A stretch of DNA of 64,000 bases from GCA-2705995 sp048267965 (lineage in GTDB: Bacteria; Bacteroidota; Bacteroidia; Flavobacteriales_G; Salibacteraceae). Below, one piece after another: positions 43,579 to 52,315 of this stretch (the stretch's first letter is position 1; every line of letters begins with the position of its first letter). The notes under the pieces are model-generated. The model ran no database searches, had not been told where the DNA came from, and saw only the letters and a list, made by a program, of their open reading frames with translations. The DNA lies in assembly GCA_048267965.1 (NCBI GenBank), contig JBLWWK010000011.1:1-64000 (forward strand), read 5' to 3'. A program made the translations under genes and the position numbers.

Positions 43579-44865
43579 TTAAACAAACTTGAAATTCTTA
43601 CCTAAATAAAGAGCGTTGTCGCCTAATTGTTCTTCAATTCTCAATAATTGATTGTATTTCGCAATTCTGTCTGAACGAGAAGCCGACCCTGTTTTGATTT
43701 GACCCGTATTTAAAGCGACTGCTAAATCAGCAATTGTAGTGTCTTCTGTTTCTCCAGAACGATGACTCATCACAGAGGTATAAGAAGCTCTATGAGCTAA
43801 CTCTACAGCTTCAATAGTCTCTGTTAACGAACCTATTTGATTTACTTTAACTAAGATTGAATTGGCTACTTCATCTTGAATACCTTTCGACAAACGCTCT
43901 GTATTGGTTACAAATAAATCGTCACCCACTAATTGAACTTTATCACCAATGTATTCAGTTAAGGTTTTCCAACCTGCCCAATCATCTTCAGCACAACCGT
44001 CTTCGATAGAAACGATAGGGTACTTAGCTGCCCAATCTTTCCAATATGCAGCCATTTCTGTTGGCGTTAGCTTGTCGCCTGTAGATTTAGCGAAATGATA
44101 AACTCCTTCTTCTTCGTTATAAAACTCTGATGAAGCAGCGTCCATTGCAATGTACATATCTTCTCCCGGACGATATCCTGCACTTTCTATAGCTTGAAGT
44201 ACATATTTGATAGCATCTTCGTTTGAGCTAATGTTAGGTGCAAAGCCGCCTTCGTCTCCAACGTTCGTAGATAAACCTTGGCTTTTCAATACTTTCTTTA
44301 AATGATGAAAAACTTCCGTTCCCCAACGAAGACCTTCTGAGAATGAAGTGGCTCCTACAGGCATCACCATAAATTCTTGAAAGTCGATCTTGTTATCAGC
44401 ATGTGAACCTCCATTTAAGATGTTCATCATTGGAATAGGCAATGTTCTTGCGTTAACACCTCCTATATAACGATAAAGAGGAAGACCATGTAAATCGGCT
44501 GCTGCTTTCGCTGCAGCTAAAGAAACCCCCAAAATGGCATTGGCTCCGATGTTGCTTTTATTAGCAGTTCCATCAATGGCTAACATGGCTTTATCTAACG
44601 CAACTTGATCATAGATGGGTAAACCTTGCAACTCTTGGTTTAGCGTGGTGTTGATATTCTCTACTGCTTTTAAAACACCTTTCCCTAAGAATTTTGCACT
44701 ATCCCCATCTCGTAACTCAACGGCTTCATGAATACCAGTAGAGGCTCCAGAAGGAACAGCAGCGGTTCCTACAGCACCATTATCTGTGTAAACATCTACT
44801 TCTACAGTAGGATTACCTCTTGAATCTAAAATTTGTCGAGCTTTTATTTGAGCTATATAAGACAT
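43579..44865 (-). CDS. eno: Enolase
   Basis: It interconverts 2-phosphoglycerate and phosphoenolpyruvate in glycolysis. The 428-aa protein carries ILDSRGNPTVEVDVYT, the Mg/substrate motifs ASTGIHEAVELRD, IEDGCAEDDWAGW, QLVGDDLFVTNTERL, the catalytic lysine region LVKVNQIGSLTET, and VMSHRSGETEDTTIADLAV. Length is normal. It begins 19 nt after carA stops on the same strand, so the two are probably cotranscribed. The 107 nt to gltA are described with that gene. Confidence 0.97.
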   Translation of the reverse strand: MSYIAQIKARQILDSRGNPTVEVDVYTDNGAVGTAAVPSGASTGIHEAVELRDGDSAKFLGKGVLKAVENINTTLNQELQGLPIYDQVALDKAMLAIDGTANKSNIGANAILGVSLAAAKAAADLHGLPLYRYIGGVNARTLPIPMMNILNGGSHADNKIDFQEFMVMPVGATSFSEGLRWGTEVFHHLKKVLKSQGLSTNVGDEGGFAPNISSNEDAIKYVLQAIESAGYRPGEDMYIAMDAASSEFYNEEEGVYHFAKSTGDKLTPTEMAAYWKDWAAKYPIVSIEDGCAEDDWAGWKTLTEYIGDKVQLVGDDLFVTNTERLSKGIQDEVANSILVKVNQIGSLTETIEAVELAHRASYTSVMSHRSGETEDTTIADLAVALNTGQIKTGSASRSDRIAKYNQLLRIEEQLGDNALYLGKNFKFV

Positions 44866-44884
44866 GTTATTGTAGTTTAATTTG

Positions 44885-45985
44885 TTACTTGTTCATTAGG
44901 TTGATAAAATCATCGAAAAGATAACGTGAATCATTAGGACCTGCCGAAGATTCTGGATGATATTGTACTGAAAAAACGGGTTTTGATTTAAATGCGATTC
45001 CAGCGAGCGAGTGATCGTTCAAATGCTCGTGGGTCATTTCAATATCTTCGTTATTTTCTAAAGTATTTCGATCCACAACAAAACCATGATTTTGTGAGGT
45101 TATTTCACCTTTTCCGGTCTTTAAATTCATAACCGGATGGTTAATTCCGCGATGACCATTGTGCATTTTTATGGTTTTTAACCCACCTGCTAAAGCGATA
45201 ATCTGGTGTCCTAAACATATTCCAAAAACCGGTTTTTTCAGATTTATGATGTTCTTAACCGATTCTATAACGTTAGACATAGCAGAAGGATCTCCAGGAC
45301 CATTGGTAAGCATATACCCATCTGGATTCCAGGCTTCCATTTCCTCAACGCTGGTGTTCATATTAAACACTTTTAGTTGGCATCCTCTTTCTAAGAGACA
45401 ACGTAAAATGTTCTCTTTTGCCCCTAAATCCAGCACTGCTACCCTTTTTCCCGAATTTTCTTCGCCCAAAAGGTAATTTTCTTTAGTAGTTACTCTTGAA
45501 GAGAGTTCAAGTCCTTCCATAGAAGGAACCTCTTTCAACATCTCTTTAAGTTCCTTTTCATCTAAAATTTCAGAAGAAATAATAGCATTCATAGCGCCTT
45601 TATCCCGGATATGACGAACTAACATACGTGTATCCACATCGGAAATTCCTACCACTTGATGCTCCGTAAAATAGTTCTGAACTGTGCTATTTCCAGCAGC
45701 TCTAGAATATACATCCGAAAACTTCTTACAGATGAGTCCTGCAATTTTTACAGATTTAGACTCTACGTCTTCTTCACAAGTTCCGTAATTCCCAATATGC
45801 GCTGTTGCCATAATCAGAAGTTGGCCTAAATAAGAAGGATCTGTAAAGATCTCTTGGTAGCCAGTCATACCCGTGTTGAAAGCTACTTCTCCGGTGGTGG
45901 TACCAATTTTACCAATGGCTTTACCAGTAAAAACTGTTCCATCTTCTAAAACAAGCTTGGCTTCTTTCTTAATAGTATACCTCAT
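44885..45985 (-). CDS. carA: Carbamoyl-phosphate synthase small (glutaminase) subunit
   Basis: CarA hydrolyses glutamine and passes ammonia to CarB for arginine and pyrimidine synthesis. The 366-aa protein has the CPSase N-terminal domain (KLVLEDGTVFTGKAIG, FNTGMTGYQEIFTDPSY) and a class I glutamine amidotransferase domain with VFGICLGHQIIALAGG (Cys nucleophile) and SVQYHPESSAGP (His-Glu). carB is not adjacent. It follows the ribosomal operon terminator, and a -7 box (TATTTTTG, 46023-46030) lies in the loop of that terminator, so it may be transcribed from there. The unusual neighbour is noted as a finding. Confidence 0.96.
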   Translation of the reverse strand: MRYTIKKEAKLVLEDGTVFTGKAIGKIGTTTGEVAFNTGMTGYQEIFTDPSYLGQLLIMATAHIGNYGTCEEDVESKSVKIAGLICKKFSDVYSRAAGNSTVQNYFTEHQVVGISDVDTRMLVRHIRDKGAMNAIISSEILDEKELKEMLKEVPSMEGLELSSRVTTKENYLLGEENSGKRVAVLDLGAKENILRCLLERGCQLKVFNMNTSVEEMEAWNPDGYMLTNGPGDPSAMSNVIESVKNIINLKKPVFGICLGHQIIALAGGLKTIKMHNGHRGINHPVMNLKTGKGEITSQNHGFVVDRNTLENNEDIEMTHEHLNDHSLAGIAFKSKPVFSVQYHPESSAGPNDSRYLFDDFINLMNK

Positions 45986-46010
45986 AAAAAACGATTCGTT
46001 AGGGCAAAAA

Positions 46011-46042
46011 AAAAGGACAGAGCAAAAATACTCTATCCTTTT
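46011..46042 (-). terminator. Terminator after rplQ; loop carries a -7 box for carA
   Basis: A 12-bp stem with one C-A mismatch (46011-46022 with 46031-46042) is followed on - by a T-run, 27 nt after the rplQ stop. The 8-nt loop is exactly TATTTTTG on the - strand, a full -7 box oriented to carA, with a TTA at the -33 distance. Confidence 0.75.
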
Positions 46043-46068
46043 TAATCCTTAATATCTAAAGTCAAATC

Positions 46069-46587
46069 TTATTTAGATTCTCCTTCTTCTTTCTTACTGT
46101 CTTCAGAAGCTTCAGCATCTTTTGTTGCTTCTGCTTTTTTTTCAGGAGCCGTTTCAGCAGTTTCTTGCTTCTTAGTTCCTCTTCTACTTCTTCTTGTTTT
46201 AGTTTTCTTCTCTTCTACACCGTAGATTTCGTTAAAGTCAACTAATTCAATCATCGCCATCTCTGCAGCATCACCTAATCTGTTTCCAGTTTTGATGATT
46301 CTTGTATAACCACCTGGACGTGTAGCTACTTTAGGTGCTACTTCTCTGAATAATTCAGAAACAGCTTCCTTATTTTTTAAGTAACTAAAAACTACCCTTC
46401 TTGAGTGAGTATTGTCAGTTTTAGATTTTGTGATTAAAGGTTCTACATAACCTCTAAGAGCTTTGGCTTTAGCTAAAGTAGTATTTATGCGCTTGTGCTC
46501 GATTAATGAGCTAGCCATGTTTGCTAACATTGCTTTTCTATGTGCGCTCTTTCTACCTAAATGATTAAATGCCTTTCTATGTCTCAT
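46069..46587 (-). CDS. rplQ: 50S ribosomal protein L17
   Basis: L17 lies near the peptide exit tunnel. The 172-aa protein has the usual core (MRHRKAFNHLGRKSAHRKAML, HTHSRRVVFSYLKN) for about 120 residues and a further Lys/Glu/Ala-rich tail (TKKQETAETAPEKKAEATKDAEASEDSKKEEGESK at the end, in pieces of low complexity) longer than in E. coli (127 aa). It is the last gene of the ribosomal block, after rpoA. A tail like this is common in Bacteroidota. Confidence 0.96.
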   Translation of the reverse strand: MRHRKAFNHLGRKSAHRKAMLANMASSLIEHKRINTTLAKAKALRGYVEPLITKSKTDNTHSRRVVFSYLKNKEAVSELFREVAPKVATRPGGYTRIIKTGNRLGDAAEMAMIELVDFNEIYGVEEKKTKTRRSRRGTKKQETAETAPEKKAEATKDAEASEDSKKEEGESK

Positions 46588-46622
46588 TTCAACTACTTTT
46601 TTGAAGTATCCCTACTTCTTGC

Positions 46623-47615
46623 TTAGTCTTTATCTAGTTTATATTTTGCTAGGTTCATTCCGAATGAAAGACCTTTTCTGTCAACTAAATCATCCAATTC
46701 AGTTAACGATTTTTTACCAAAGTTTCTGAACTTCAATAAATCATTTCTTTCATAAGTAACTAAATCACCTAGAGTTTCAACCTCGGCAGCCTTCAAGCAA
46801 TTTAAAGCTCTAACACTAAGATCTAGATCTACCAATTTAGTTTTTAGCAATTGTCTCATGTGCAAAGAAGTTTCATCAAACTCTTCTTCTGCTGCTTTCT
46901 CCTCAGTTTCTAGAGTAATCTTCTCATCAGAGAAAAGCATAAAGTGATGAATCAAAATCTTCGCAGCCACTTTTAACGCTTCTTTTGGATGAACCGAACC
47001 GTCAGTTTCGATATCTATTAATAACTTTTCGAAGTCAGTCTTTTGCTCAACTCGATAGTTTTCAATAGCGTATTTTACGTTTCTAATAGGAGTAAAAATT
47101 GCATCAATTGCAATCTCACCTAATGCAGCGTTGCTTAACTTGTTCTCTTCAGCCGGACGGTAACCTCTACCTTTTCCGATTTCTAATTCAAGTTGGAGTT
47201 GTACCCCCTCTTCCATGTTGCAAATAACATGGTCAGAATTCAATACTTGAAAAGCTGAAGTGTACTTACCAATATCACCTGCAGTAAATTGAGACTTACC
47301 CTCTACCTTAACAGTAACTCTTTCAGTATCTGTGTCTTCAATCTGTTGTTTGAACCGTACTTGTTTAAGGTTTAAGATGATTTCAGTAACATCTTCAATC
47401 ACACCTTTAATTGTAGAGAATTCGTGATCTACTCCTTCAATTTTAATGTTGGTGATTGCAAACCCCTCTAAAGAAGAAAGCAAAATTCTTCTCAGAGCAT
47501 TACCTACTGTAATACCATAACCGGGCTCAAGAGGTCTAAATTCGAATGATCCGTTAAAATCATCCGAAGAAATCATAATTACTTTATCCGGTTTTTGAAA
47601 ATCTAATAATGCCAT
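46623..47615 (-). CDS. rpoA: DNA-directed RNA polymerase subunit alpha
   Basis: The alpha subunit dimerises to start polymerase assembly and contacts regulators and UP elements. The 330-aa protein has an N-terminal domain (residues about 1-235, LEPGYGITVGNALRRILLSSLEG) and a C-terminal domain with the helix-hairpin-helix LSVRALNCLKAAEVETLGDLV and LLKFRNFGKKSLTEL. It follows rpsD by 27 nt and precedes rplQ, the standard alpha-operon order. Confidence 0.98.
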   Translation of the reverse strand: MALLDFQKPDKVIMISSDDFNGSFEFRPLEPGYGITVGNALRRILLSSLEGFAITNIKIEGVDHEFSTIKGVIEDVTEIILNLKQVRFKQQIEDTDTERVTVKVEGKSQFTAGDIGKYTSAFQVLNSDHVICNMEEGVQLQLELEIGKGRGYRPAEENKLSNAALGEIAIDAIFTPIRNVKYAIENYRVEQKTDFEKLLIDIETDGSVHPKEALKVAAKILIHHFMLFSDEKITLETEEKAAEEEFDETSLHMRQLLKTKLVDLDLSVRALNCLKAAEVETLGDLVTYERNDLLKFRNFGKKSLTELDDLVDRKGLSFGMNLAKYKLDKD

Positions 47616-47642
47616 AGATTGAAGCTTTGTACTTTGTAAAGA

Positions 47643-48248
47643 TTACTTAGAGTATAATTCGACTATCAACTGTTCCTTGATATTCTCTGGAATATCTTCA
47701 CGCATCGGAAGATTAAGGAAAGTACCTGATAGTTCGTTCTTATCAAACTCTATCCATGAATAACTTTTTGAGTTACTTGCCAAAGAGTCTGTAACAACTT
47801 CAAGTGATTTTGACTTTTCACGAACGCTCACCACATCACCTGGCTTAAGCTCGTAAGAAGGAATATTCACTTTCTCACCATTCACTAAAATATGACGGTG
47901 TGTTACCAATTGGCGTGCACCTCTTCTGGTTGGGGCAATTCCCATTCTAAATACAGTGTTGTCTAATCTAGACTCACATTTTTGAAGTAACACTACACCA
48001 GTAATGCCTTTAGATCTTGAAGCAAGATCAAACATTTTACTGAATTGTCTTTCTAAAATACCGTAAGTATATTTAGCTTTTTGTTTCTCAGCTAACTGTA
48101 CAGCATATTCAGACTGCTTGTTTCTTCTCTTGTTAGGACCGTGCATTCCCGGACCATAGTTTTTCTTGTCTAACGCTTTGTCTGCACCAAAAATGGGTTC
48201 TCTAAAACGTCTTGCAACTTTAGATTTTGGACCTCTATATCTTGCCAT
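47643..48248 (-). CDS. rpsD: 30S ribosomal protein S4
   Basis: S4 nucleates 30S assembly and binds 16S rRNA near the decoding region. The 201-aa protein has the S4 RNA-binding motif RLDNTVFRMGIAPTRRGARQLVTHRHILVNGEKVNIPSYELKPGD. It is the Cys-poor form, with no zinc-type ligands at the N-terminus. It lies 20 nt after rpsK in the standard order. Confidence 0.97.
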   Translation of the reverse strand: MARYRGPKSKVARRFREPIFGADKALDKKNYGPGMHGPNKRRNKQSEYAVQLAEKQKAKYTYGILERQFSKMFDLASRSKGITGVVLLQKCESRLDNTVFRMGIAPTRRGARQLVTHRHILVNGEKVNIPSYELKPGDVVSVREKSKSLEVVTDSLASNSKSYSWIEFDKNELSGTFLNLPMREDIPENIKEQLIVELYSK

Positions 48249-48268
48249 GATTTCTTCTTTAAATGAGC

Positions 48269-48652
48269 TTAAACTCTTCTTCTTTTAGGTGGACGACAAC
48301 CATTGTGTGGCAACGGAGTAACATCAACGATTTCGGTTACTTCAATTCCCGAGTTATGAATACTACGAATAGCAGATTCACGTCCAGCCCCTGGTCCTTT
48401 TACGAATACTTTCACTTTTCTTAGTCCAGCATCATGTGCTACTTTAGAACAATCTTGAGCCGCTACTTGCGCAGCGTAAGGTGTATTCTTTTTAGAACCT
48501 CTAAATCCCATTTTACCAGCACTCGACCAAGAAATTACTTGGCCAGTTGCATTGGTAATTGAAATAATAATATTGTTGAAAGTTGACTGAACATGAGCCT
48601 GTCCAATTGGGTCAACTTTTACTTTTCTTTTTTTCGCGGTTGTCTTAGCCAT
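48269..48652 (-). CDS. rpsK: 30S ribosomal protein S11
   Basis: S11 sits on the 30S platform near the E site. The 127-aa protein shows QAHVQSTFNNIIISITNATGQVISWSSAGKMGFRGSKK and the conserved C-terminus DVTPLPHNGCRPPKRRRV. It lies 21 nt after rpsM. Confidence 0.98.
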   Translation of the reverse strand: MAKTTAKKRKVKVDPIGQAHVQSTFNNIIISITNATGQVISWSSAGKMGFRGSKKNTPYAAQVAAQDCSKVAHDAGLRKVKVFVKGPGAGRESAIRSIHNSGIEVTEIVDVTPLPHNGCRPPKRRRV

Positions 48653-48673
48653 ACCTCAAATAATCAATAAATC

Positions 48674-49051
48674 TTACTTAGTAGCTTTCTTTTTATTTGC
48701 TACAGTCTTACGCTTACCTTTTCTTGTACGCGAGTTATTCTTAGTTCTTTGTCCTCTAAGTGGTAAACCAGCTCTATGGCGAACTCCTCTGTAGCAACCA
48801 ATGTCCATAAGACGCTTGATGTTAGTCTGAACCTCAGAACGTAAAGCACCTTCTACCTTTAGGTTGTCATTAATAAAACCTCTAATCTTAGCAAGCTCGT
48901 CATCATTCCATTCCTGAACCTTCTTGCTCTCATCTACTCCTGCATATTCTAATATTTCCTTCGCGGTTGATCTTCCGATCCCGAATATGTAAGTAAGGCC
49001 GATTACACCTCTTTTATTTTTTGGTAAGTCAATACCAGCAATTCTCGCCAT
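48674..49051 (-). CDS. rpsM: 30S ribosomal protein S13
   Basis: S13 contacts the 50S subunit and P-site tRNA at the 30S head. The 125-aa protein has ARIAGIDLPKNKRGVIGLTYIFGIG, the DIGCYRGVRHRAGLPLRGQRTKNNSRTRKG motif and a basic tail. It begins 3 nt after rpmJ. Confidence 0.98.
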   Translation of the reverse strand: MARIAGIDLPKNKRGVIGLTYIFGIGRSTAKEILEYAGVDESKKVQEWNDDELAKIRGFINDNLKVEGALRSEVQTNIKRLMDIGCYRGVRHRAGLPLRGQRTKNNSRTRKGKRKTVANKKKATK

Positions 49052-49054
49052 AGC

Positions 49055-49171
49055 TTAACCTTGTCTTTGTTTGAACTTAGGATTCTTTTTGTTAATCACA
49101 TATAAGCGCCCCTTGCGTCTAACTATTTTACAATCGGCACTTCTCTTCTTAAGTGATGCTCTAACTTTCAT
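49055..49171 (-). CDS. rpmJ: 50S ribosomal protein L36
   Basis: The short gene encodes 38 aa, MKVRASLKKRSADCK followed by IVRRKGRLYVINKKNPKFKQRQG, clearly L36. Only one of the usual zinc-ligand cysteines is present, so it is the zinc-independent or Cys-poor form common in this phylum. It lies between infA (18 nt) and rpsM (3 nt), and is too short to be picked up by many gene finders. Confidence 0.95.
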   Translation of the reverse strand: MKVRASLKKRSADCKIVRRKGRLYVINKKNPKFKQRQG

Positions 49172-49189
49172 ATTATTGTTGTGCTTCTC

Positions 49190-49408
49190 TTATTTATATC
49201 TAAAAGTGATTCTCCCTTTCGAAAGGTCGTAAGGAGACATCGCTACTTTTACTTTATCACCAGGCAAAATTTTGATGTAATGCATTCTCATTTTTCCAGA
49301 AATATGAGCTGTGATTACATGACCATTTTCCAGTTCTACTCGAAACATTGCGTTTGATAATGCTTCAATGATAGTACCGTCTTGTTCAATCGATGATTGC
49401 TTTGCCAT
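49190..49408 (-). CDS. infA: Translation initiation factor IF-1
   Basis: IF-1 binds the 30S A site during initiation. The 72-aa S1-type beta-barrel protein has QDGTIIEALSNAMFRVELENGHVITAHISGKMRMHYIKILPGDKVKVAMSPYDLSKGRITFRYK in full. It lies between secY and rpmJ as usual. Confidence 0.98.
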   Translation of the reverse strand: MAKQSSIEQDGTIIEALSNAMFRVELENGHVITAHISGKMRMHYIKILPGDKVKVAMSPYDLSKGRITFRYK

Positions 49409-49425
49409 ATATTAATATCAAAAAT

Positions 49426-50769
49426 TTATGCAGTTACACCACCAAATGCTGATGATCTACCTTTTAATTTACCATCCTTCATTAACCCATCATAATGACG
49501 CATTAATAAGTAACTCTCAATCTGTTGTAAAGTATCAAGTACAACCCCTACCATAATAAGCAATGACGTACCTCCAAAAAAGATCGAAAAGTTTTGACTT
49601 ACTCCAGCCATTACTACAAAGGCTGGCAAAATTGCAATAAATGCTAAGAATAGAGAACCCGGAAGCGTAATTCTTGATAAAATATTATCAAGAAAATCAG
49701 CTGTATGACTTCCTGGCTTTACTCCAGGAACGAATCCACCGTTCTTTTTAAGATCATCAGCCATTTGCTGAGGATTTATTGTAATTGCTGTATAGAAATA
49801 AGTAAACAGTACAATCATTAAAGCAAAAACCACATTATACCATAAACCATTTATATCACTAAAAGTAGTAGCAAATGAGGTGAACCAGTCTGCCTCAATA
49901 ACACCTCCTAGGGACATTGGTACGAACATTAATGCTTGAGCAAAAATAATGGGCATTACCCCCGCAGCATTTACCTTCAATGGAATATACTGGCGTGCAC
50001 CACCAACGGCCTGAGTTTGTCCACCAACTAACTTTTTTGCAAATTGAACAGGAACTCTTCTTACACCTTGAATAAGAAGAACTGTCAAGATAGTTACTAT
50101 TAGTAATGCCAACAATTCAATTAGTACAATTACTAATCCACCGCCTTCTAAGCCAGTTTGCTTATCAAACTCGAATAAAAATGCAGTTGGTAAATTCGCG
50201 ATAATACCAACCATAATGAGAAGAGAGATACCATTTCCAATTCCTCTATCTGTAATTTTCTCTCCTAACCACATTACAAACAAGGTTCCTGTAGTTAAAA
50301 TTAAAATCGCAGGGAGGGTAAACGTCCAAAATCCTGGATTCATAACTGCTGCATCCGGTACTTGGGTGGCCAAATAACCAGGAGCCTGACCAGCTGTAAT
50401 AAGAATGGTAAGGAATCGAGTATACTGATTAATCTTACGTCTTCCTGATTCACCTTCTTTTTGCATTTTTTGAATTGAAGGAACCGCAATTCCCAACAAT
50501 TGCATTACAATAGATGCCGAGATATAAGGCATTATCCCTAACGCAAAAATGGAAGCACGTGAAAACGCACCACCAGCAAAGATGTTTAACAAGGCAGCAA
50601 GTCCACTAGCACCTTGAGTAAGTTCTTCAAGTCTATCGCTGTTTACACCAGGTAGAACCACAAAAGAACCGAGACGATATATTAATAAAAAACCGAGAGT
50701 TAAAAGAATACGATTCCTTAACTCCTCGATTTTAAAAATATTTGTTATGGTATCTATAAATCTTTTCAT
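49426..50769 (-). CDS. secY: Protein translocase subunit SecY
   Basis: SecY forms the channel of the Sec translocon. The 447-aa protein has ten membrane segments by eye, beginning with LRNRILLTLGFLLIYRLGSFVVLPGV, and family signatures such as ALGIMPYISASIVMQLL and KKNGGFVPGVKPGSHTADFLDNILSRITLPGS. It is followed by infA after 17 nt and preceded by rplO after 5 nt. Confidence 0.98.
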   Translation of the reverse strand: MKRFIDTITNIFKIEELRNRILLTLGFLLIYRLGSFVVLPGVNSDRLEELTQGASGLAALLNIFAGGAFSRASIFALGIMPYISASIVMQLLGIAVPSIQKMQKEGESGRRKINQYTRFLTILITAGQAPGYLATQVPDAAVMNPGFWTFTLPAILILTTGTLFVMWLGEKITDRGIGNGISLLIMVGIIANLPTAFLFEFDKQTGLEGGGLVIVLIELLALLIVTILTVLLIQGVRRVPVQFAKKLVGGQTQAVGGARQYIPLKVNAAGVMPIIFAQALMFVPMSLGGVIEADWFTSFATTFSDINGLWYNVVFALMIVLFTYFYTAITINPQQMADDLKKNGGFVPGVKPGSHTADFLDNILSRITLPGSLFLAFIAILPAFVVMAGVSQNFSIFFGGTSLLIMVGVVLDTLQQIESYLLMRHYDGLMKDGKLKGRSSAFGGVTA

Positions 50770-50774
50770 TCGAA

Positions 50775-51227
50775 TTACAGTGCTTTAGCTTCTCCACCTT
50801 TTTCTTCGATAGCAGCTTTAGCTGTAGCTGAAAAGCGGTGAGCTGAAATGATAACTTTAGAAGTAAGTTCCCCTCTTCCTAAGATTTTCACCTTATCTCT
50901 TTTACTAGCTAAACCATTATTAGCTAATACTTCAGGTGTTATCTCAGTTAGATTTTTCGCATCAACTAAAGCTTGAATAGAATCTAAGTTTATTCCTTTG
51001 TATTCTACTCTGTTTGGATTTTTAAAACCGAATTTCGGTACTCTTCTTTGCAATGGCATTTGACCACCTTCAAATCCAATCTTTCTTGAATATCCAGAAC
51101 GAGATTTAGCTCCTTTATGACCACGTGCAGCTGTACCACCTTTACCTGATCCTTGACCTCTACCTCTTCTAAATTTACTGCTATTTTTAACCGAGCCTGA
51201 AGCTGGTTTTAGACTATTCAATTCCAT
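50775..51227 (-). CDS. rplO: 50S ribosomal protein L15
   Basis: L15 is a late 50S assembly protein. The 150-aa protein has the Gly/Arg-rich N-terminal extension FRRGRGQGSGKGGTAARGHKGAKSRSG and the globular domain with GGQMPLQRRVPKFGFKN. It lies between rpmD and secY. Confidence 0.97.
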   Translation of the reverse strand: MELNSLKPASGSVKNSSKFRRGRGQGSGKGGTAARGHKGAKSRSGYSRKIGFEGGQMPLQRRVPKFGFKNPNRVEYKGINLDSIQALVDAKNLTEITPEVLANNGLASKRDKVKILGRGELTSKVIISAHRFSATAKAAIEEKGGEAKAL

Positions 51228-51236
51228 GGAATAATA

Positions 51237-51419
51237 TTATTTTCCTTGTTCAACAGACAAAAGATGTTCAACTTTTTTCACCATTCCTAAAATCTGAGGA
51301 GTAGCCTCATGTTCTACGGTATGATTCATTTTCTTCAGCCCAAGAGCAACCAAAGTTCTTTTTTGATCGGCTGGTCGATTGATCTGAGACTTGATCTGAG
51401 TAATTCTAATTTTCGCCAT
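51237..51419 (-). CDS. rpmD: 50S ribosomal protein L30
   Basis: The 60-aa protein has the L30 core IRITQIKSQINRPADQKRTLVALGLKKMNHTVEHEATPQILGMVKKVEHLL. It lies 11 nt after rpsE and 9 nt before rplO. Confidence 0.96.
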   Translation of the reverse strand: MAKIRITQIKSQINRPADQKRTLVALGLKKMNHTVEHEATPQILGMVKKVEHLLSVEQGK

Positions 51420-51430
51420 GATTCAATCTA

Positions 51431-51949
51431 TTAACCGTTAAAGACTTTATTTAGTGAAATACCTCTTTGCTTAGCTACAGTATTGGCATCTCTTAACTCT
51501 GTTAATGCTTTAATTGTAGCCTTAACAACATTCGCAGGATTCGAAGATCCTTTAGATTTTGCTAATACATCTGTAACTCCTACACTCTCCAGAACAGCTC
51601 TCATCGCACCACCCGCAATAAGACCAGTACCATTGGATGCAGGTTTTAAGAAAACGTGCGCTCCACTATATCTTGCTTCTTGTTCGTGAGGAATTGTTCC
51701 ACTAATAATAGGAACTTTAACTAAGTTCTTTTTAGCATCATCTAAACCTTTTGCAATAGCTGTAGTAACTTCTTTAGCCTTTCCCAGACCGTGACCTACT
51801 ACCCCATTTTCATCTCCTACCACTACTACAGCAGAAAATCCAAAGGTACGTCCTCCTTTAGTAACCTTAGTTACTCTTCGGATATTTACAAGCTTATCTT
51901 TAAGCTCAATGTCGCTTGACTTTACTTTCTTTATACTAGAATTCGCCAT
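51431..51949 (-). CDS. rpsE: 30S ribosomal protein S5
   Basis: S5 contributes to decoding fidelity at the mRNA entrance. The 172-aa protein has the double-stranded RNA-binding region FSAVVVVGDENGVVGHGLGKAKEV and the HVFLKPASNGTGLIAGGAMRAVLESVG and SSNPANVVKAT motifs. It lies 6 nt after rplR. Confidence 0.98.
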   Translation of the reverse strand: MANSSIKKVKSSDIELKDKLVNIRRVTKVTKGGRTFGFSAVVVVGDENGVVGHGLGKAKEVTTAIAKGLDDAKKNLVKVPIISGTIPHEQEARYSGAHVFLKPASNGTGLIAGGAMRAVLESVGVTDVLAKSKGSSNPANVVKATIKALTELRDANTVAKQRGISLNKVFNG

Positions 51950-51955
51950 AATCTC

Positions 51956-52306
51956 TTAAAATTTCAAGCCACCTTCTCTTGCAGCTTCAGCTAATGCCTT
52001 AACTCGACCGTGATATAAATAACCGTTTCTGTCAAAAACTACTTGTTCAATACCTGCGCTTTTTGCTGCTTCAGCAATTTTTTTACCAACTTCGGTAGCT
52101 TGGTCAACTTTTGGCATTGAAGAATCAATTTTCTTAAGTGATCCTACTTGAGCAATAGTGATAGCATCAACATCATTAACAAGTTGAGCATATATTTCCT
52201 TATTACTTCTATATACGGTTAAGCGTGGACGCTCAGCAGTACCAGAAATCTTTCTTCTGATACTTTTCTTTAGCTTATTTCTTCTTTGATATTTCGACAG
52301 TGCCAT
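51956..52306 (-). CDS. rplR: 50S ribosomal protein L18
   Basis: L18 binds 5S rRNA. The 116-aa protein shows RKISGTAERPRLTVYRSNKEIYAQLV and the typical end VVFDRNGYLYHGRVKALAEAAREGGLKF. It lies 9 nt after rplF. Confidence 0.98.
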   Translation of the reverse strand: MALSKYQRRNKLKKSIRRKISGTAERPRLTVYRSNKEIYAQLVNDVDAITIAQVGSLKKIDSSMPKVDQATEVGKKIAEAAKSAGIEQVVFDRNGYLYHGRVKALAEAAREGGLKF

Positions 52307-52315
52307 CTCTAATTA

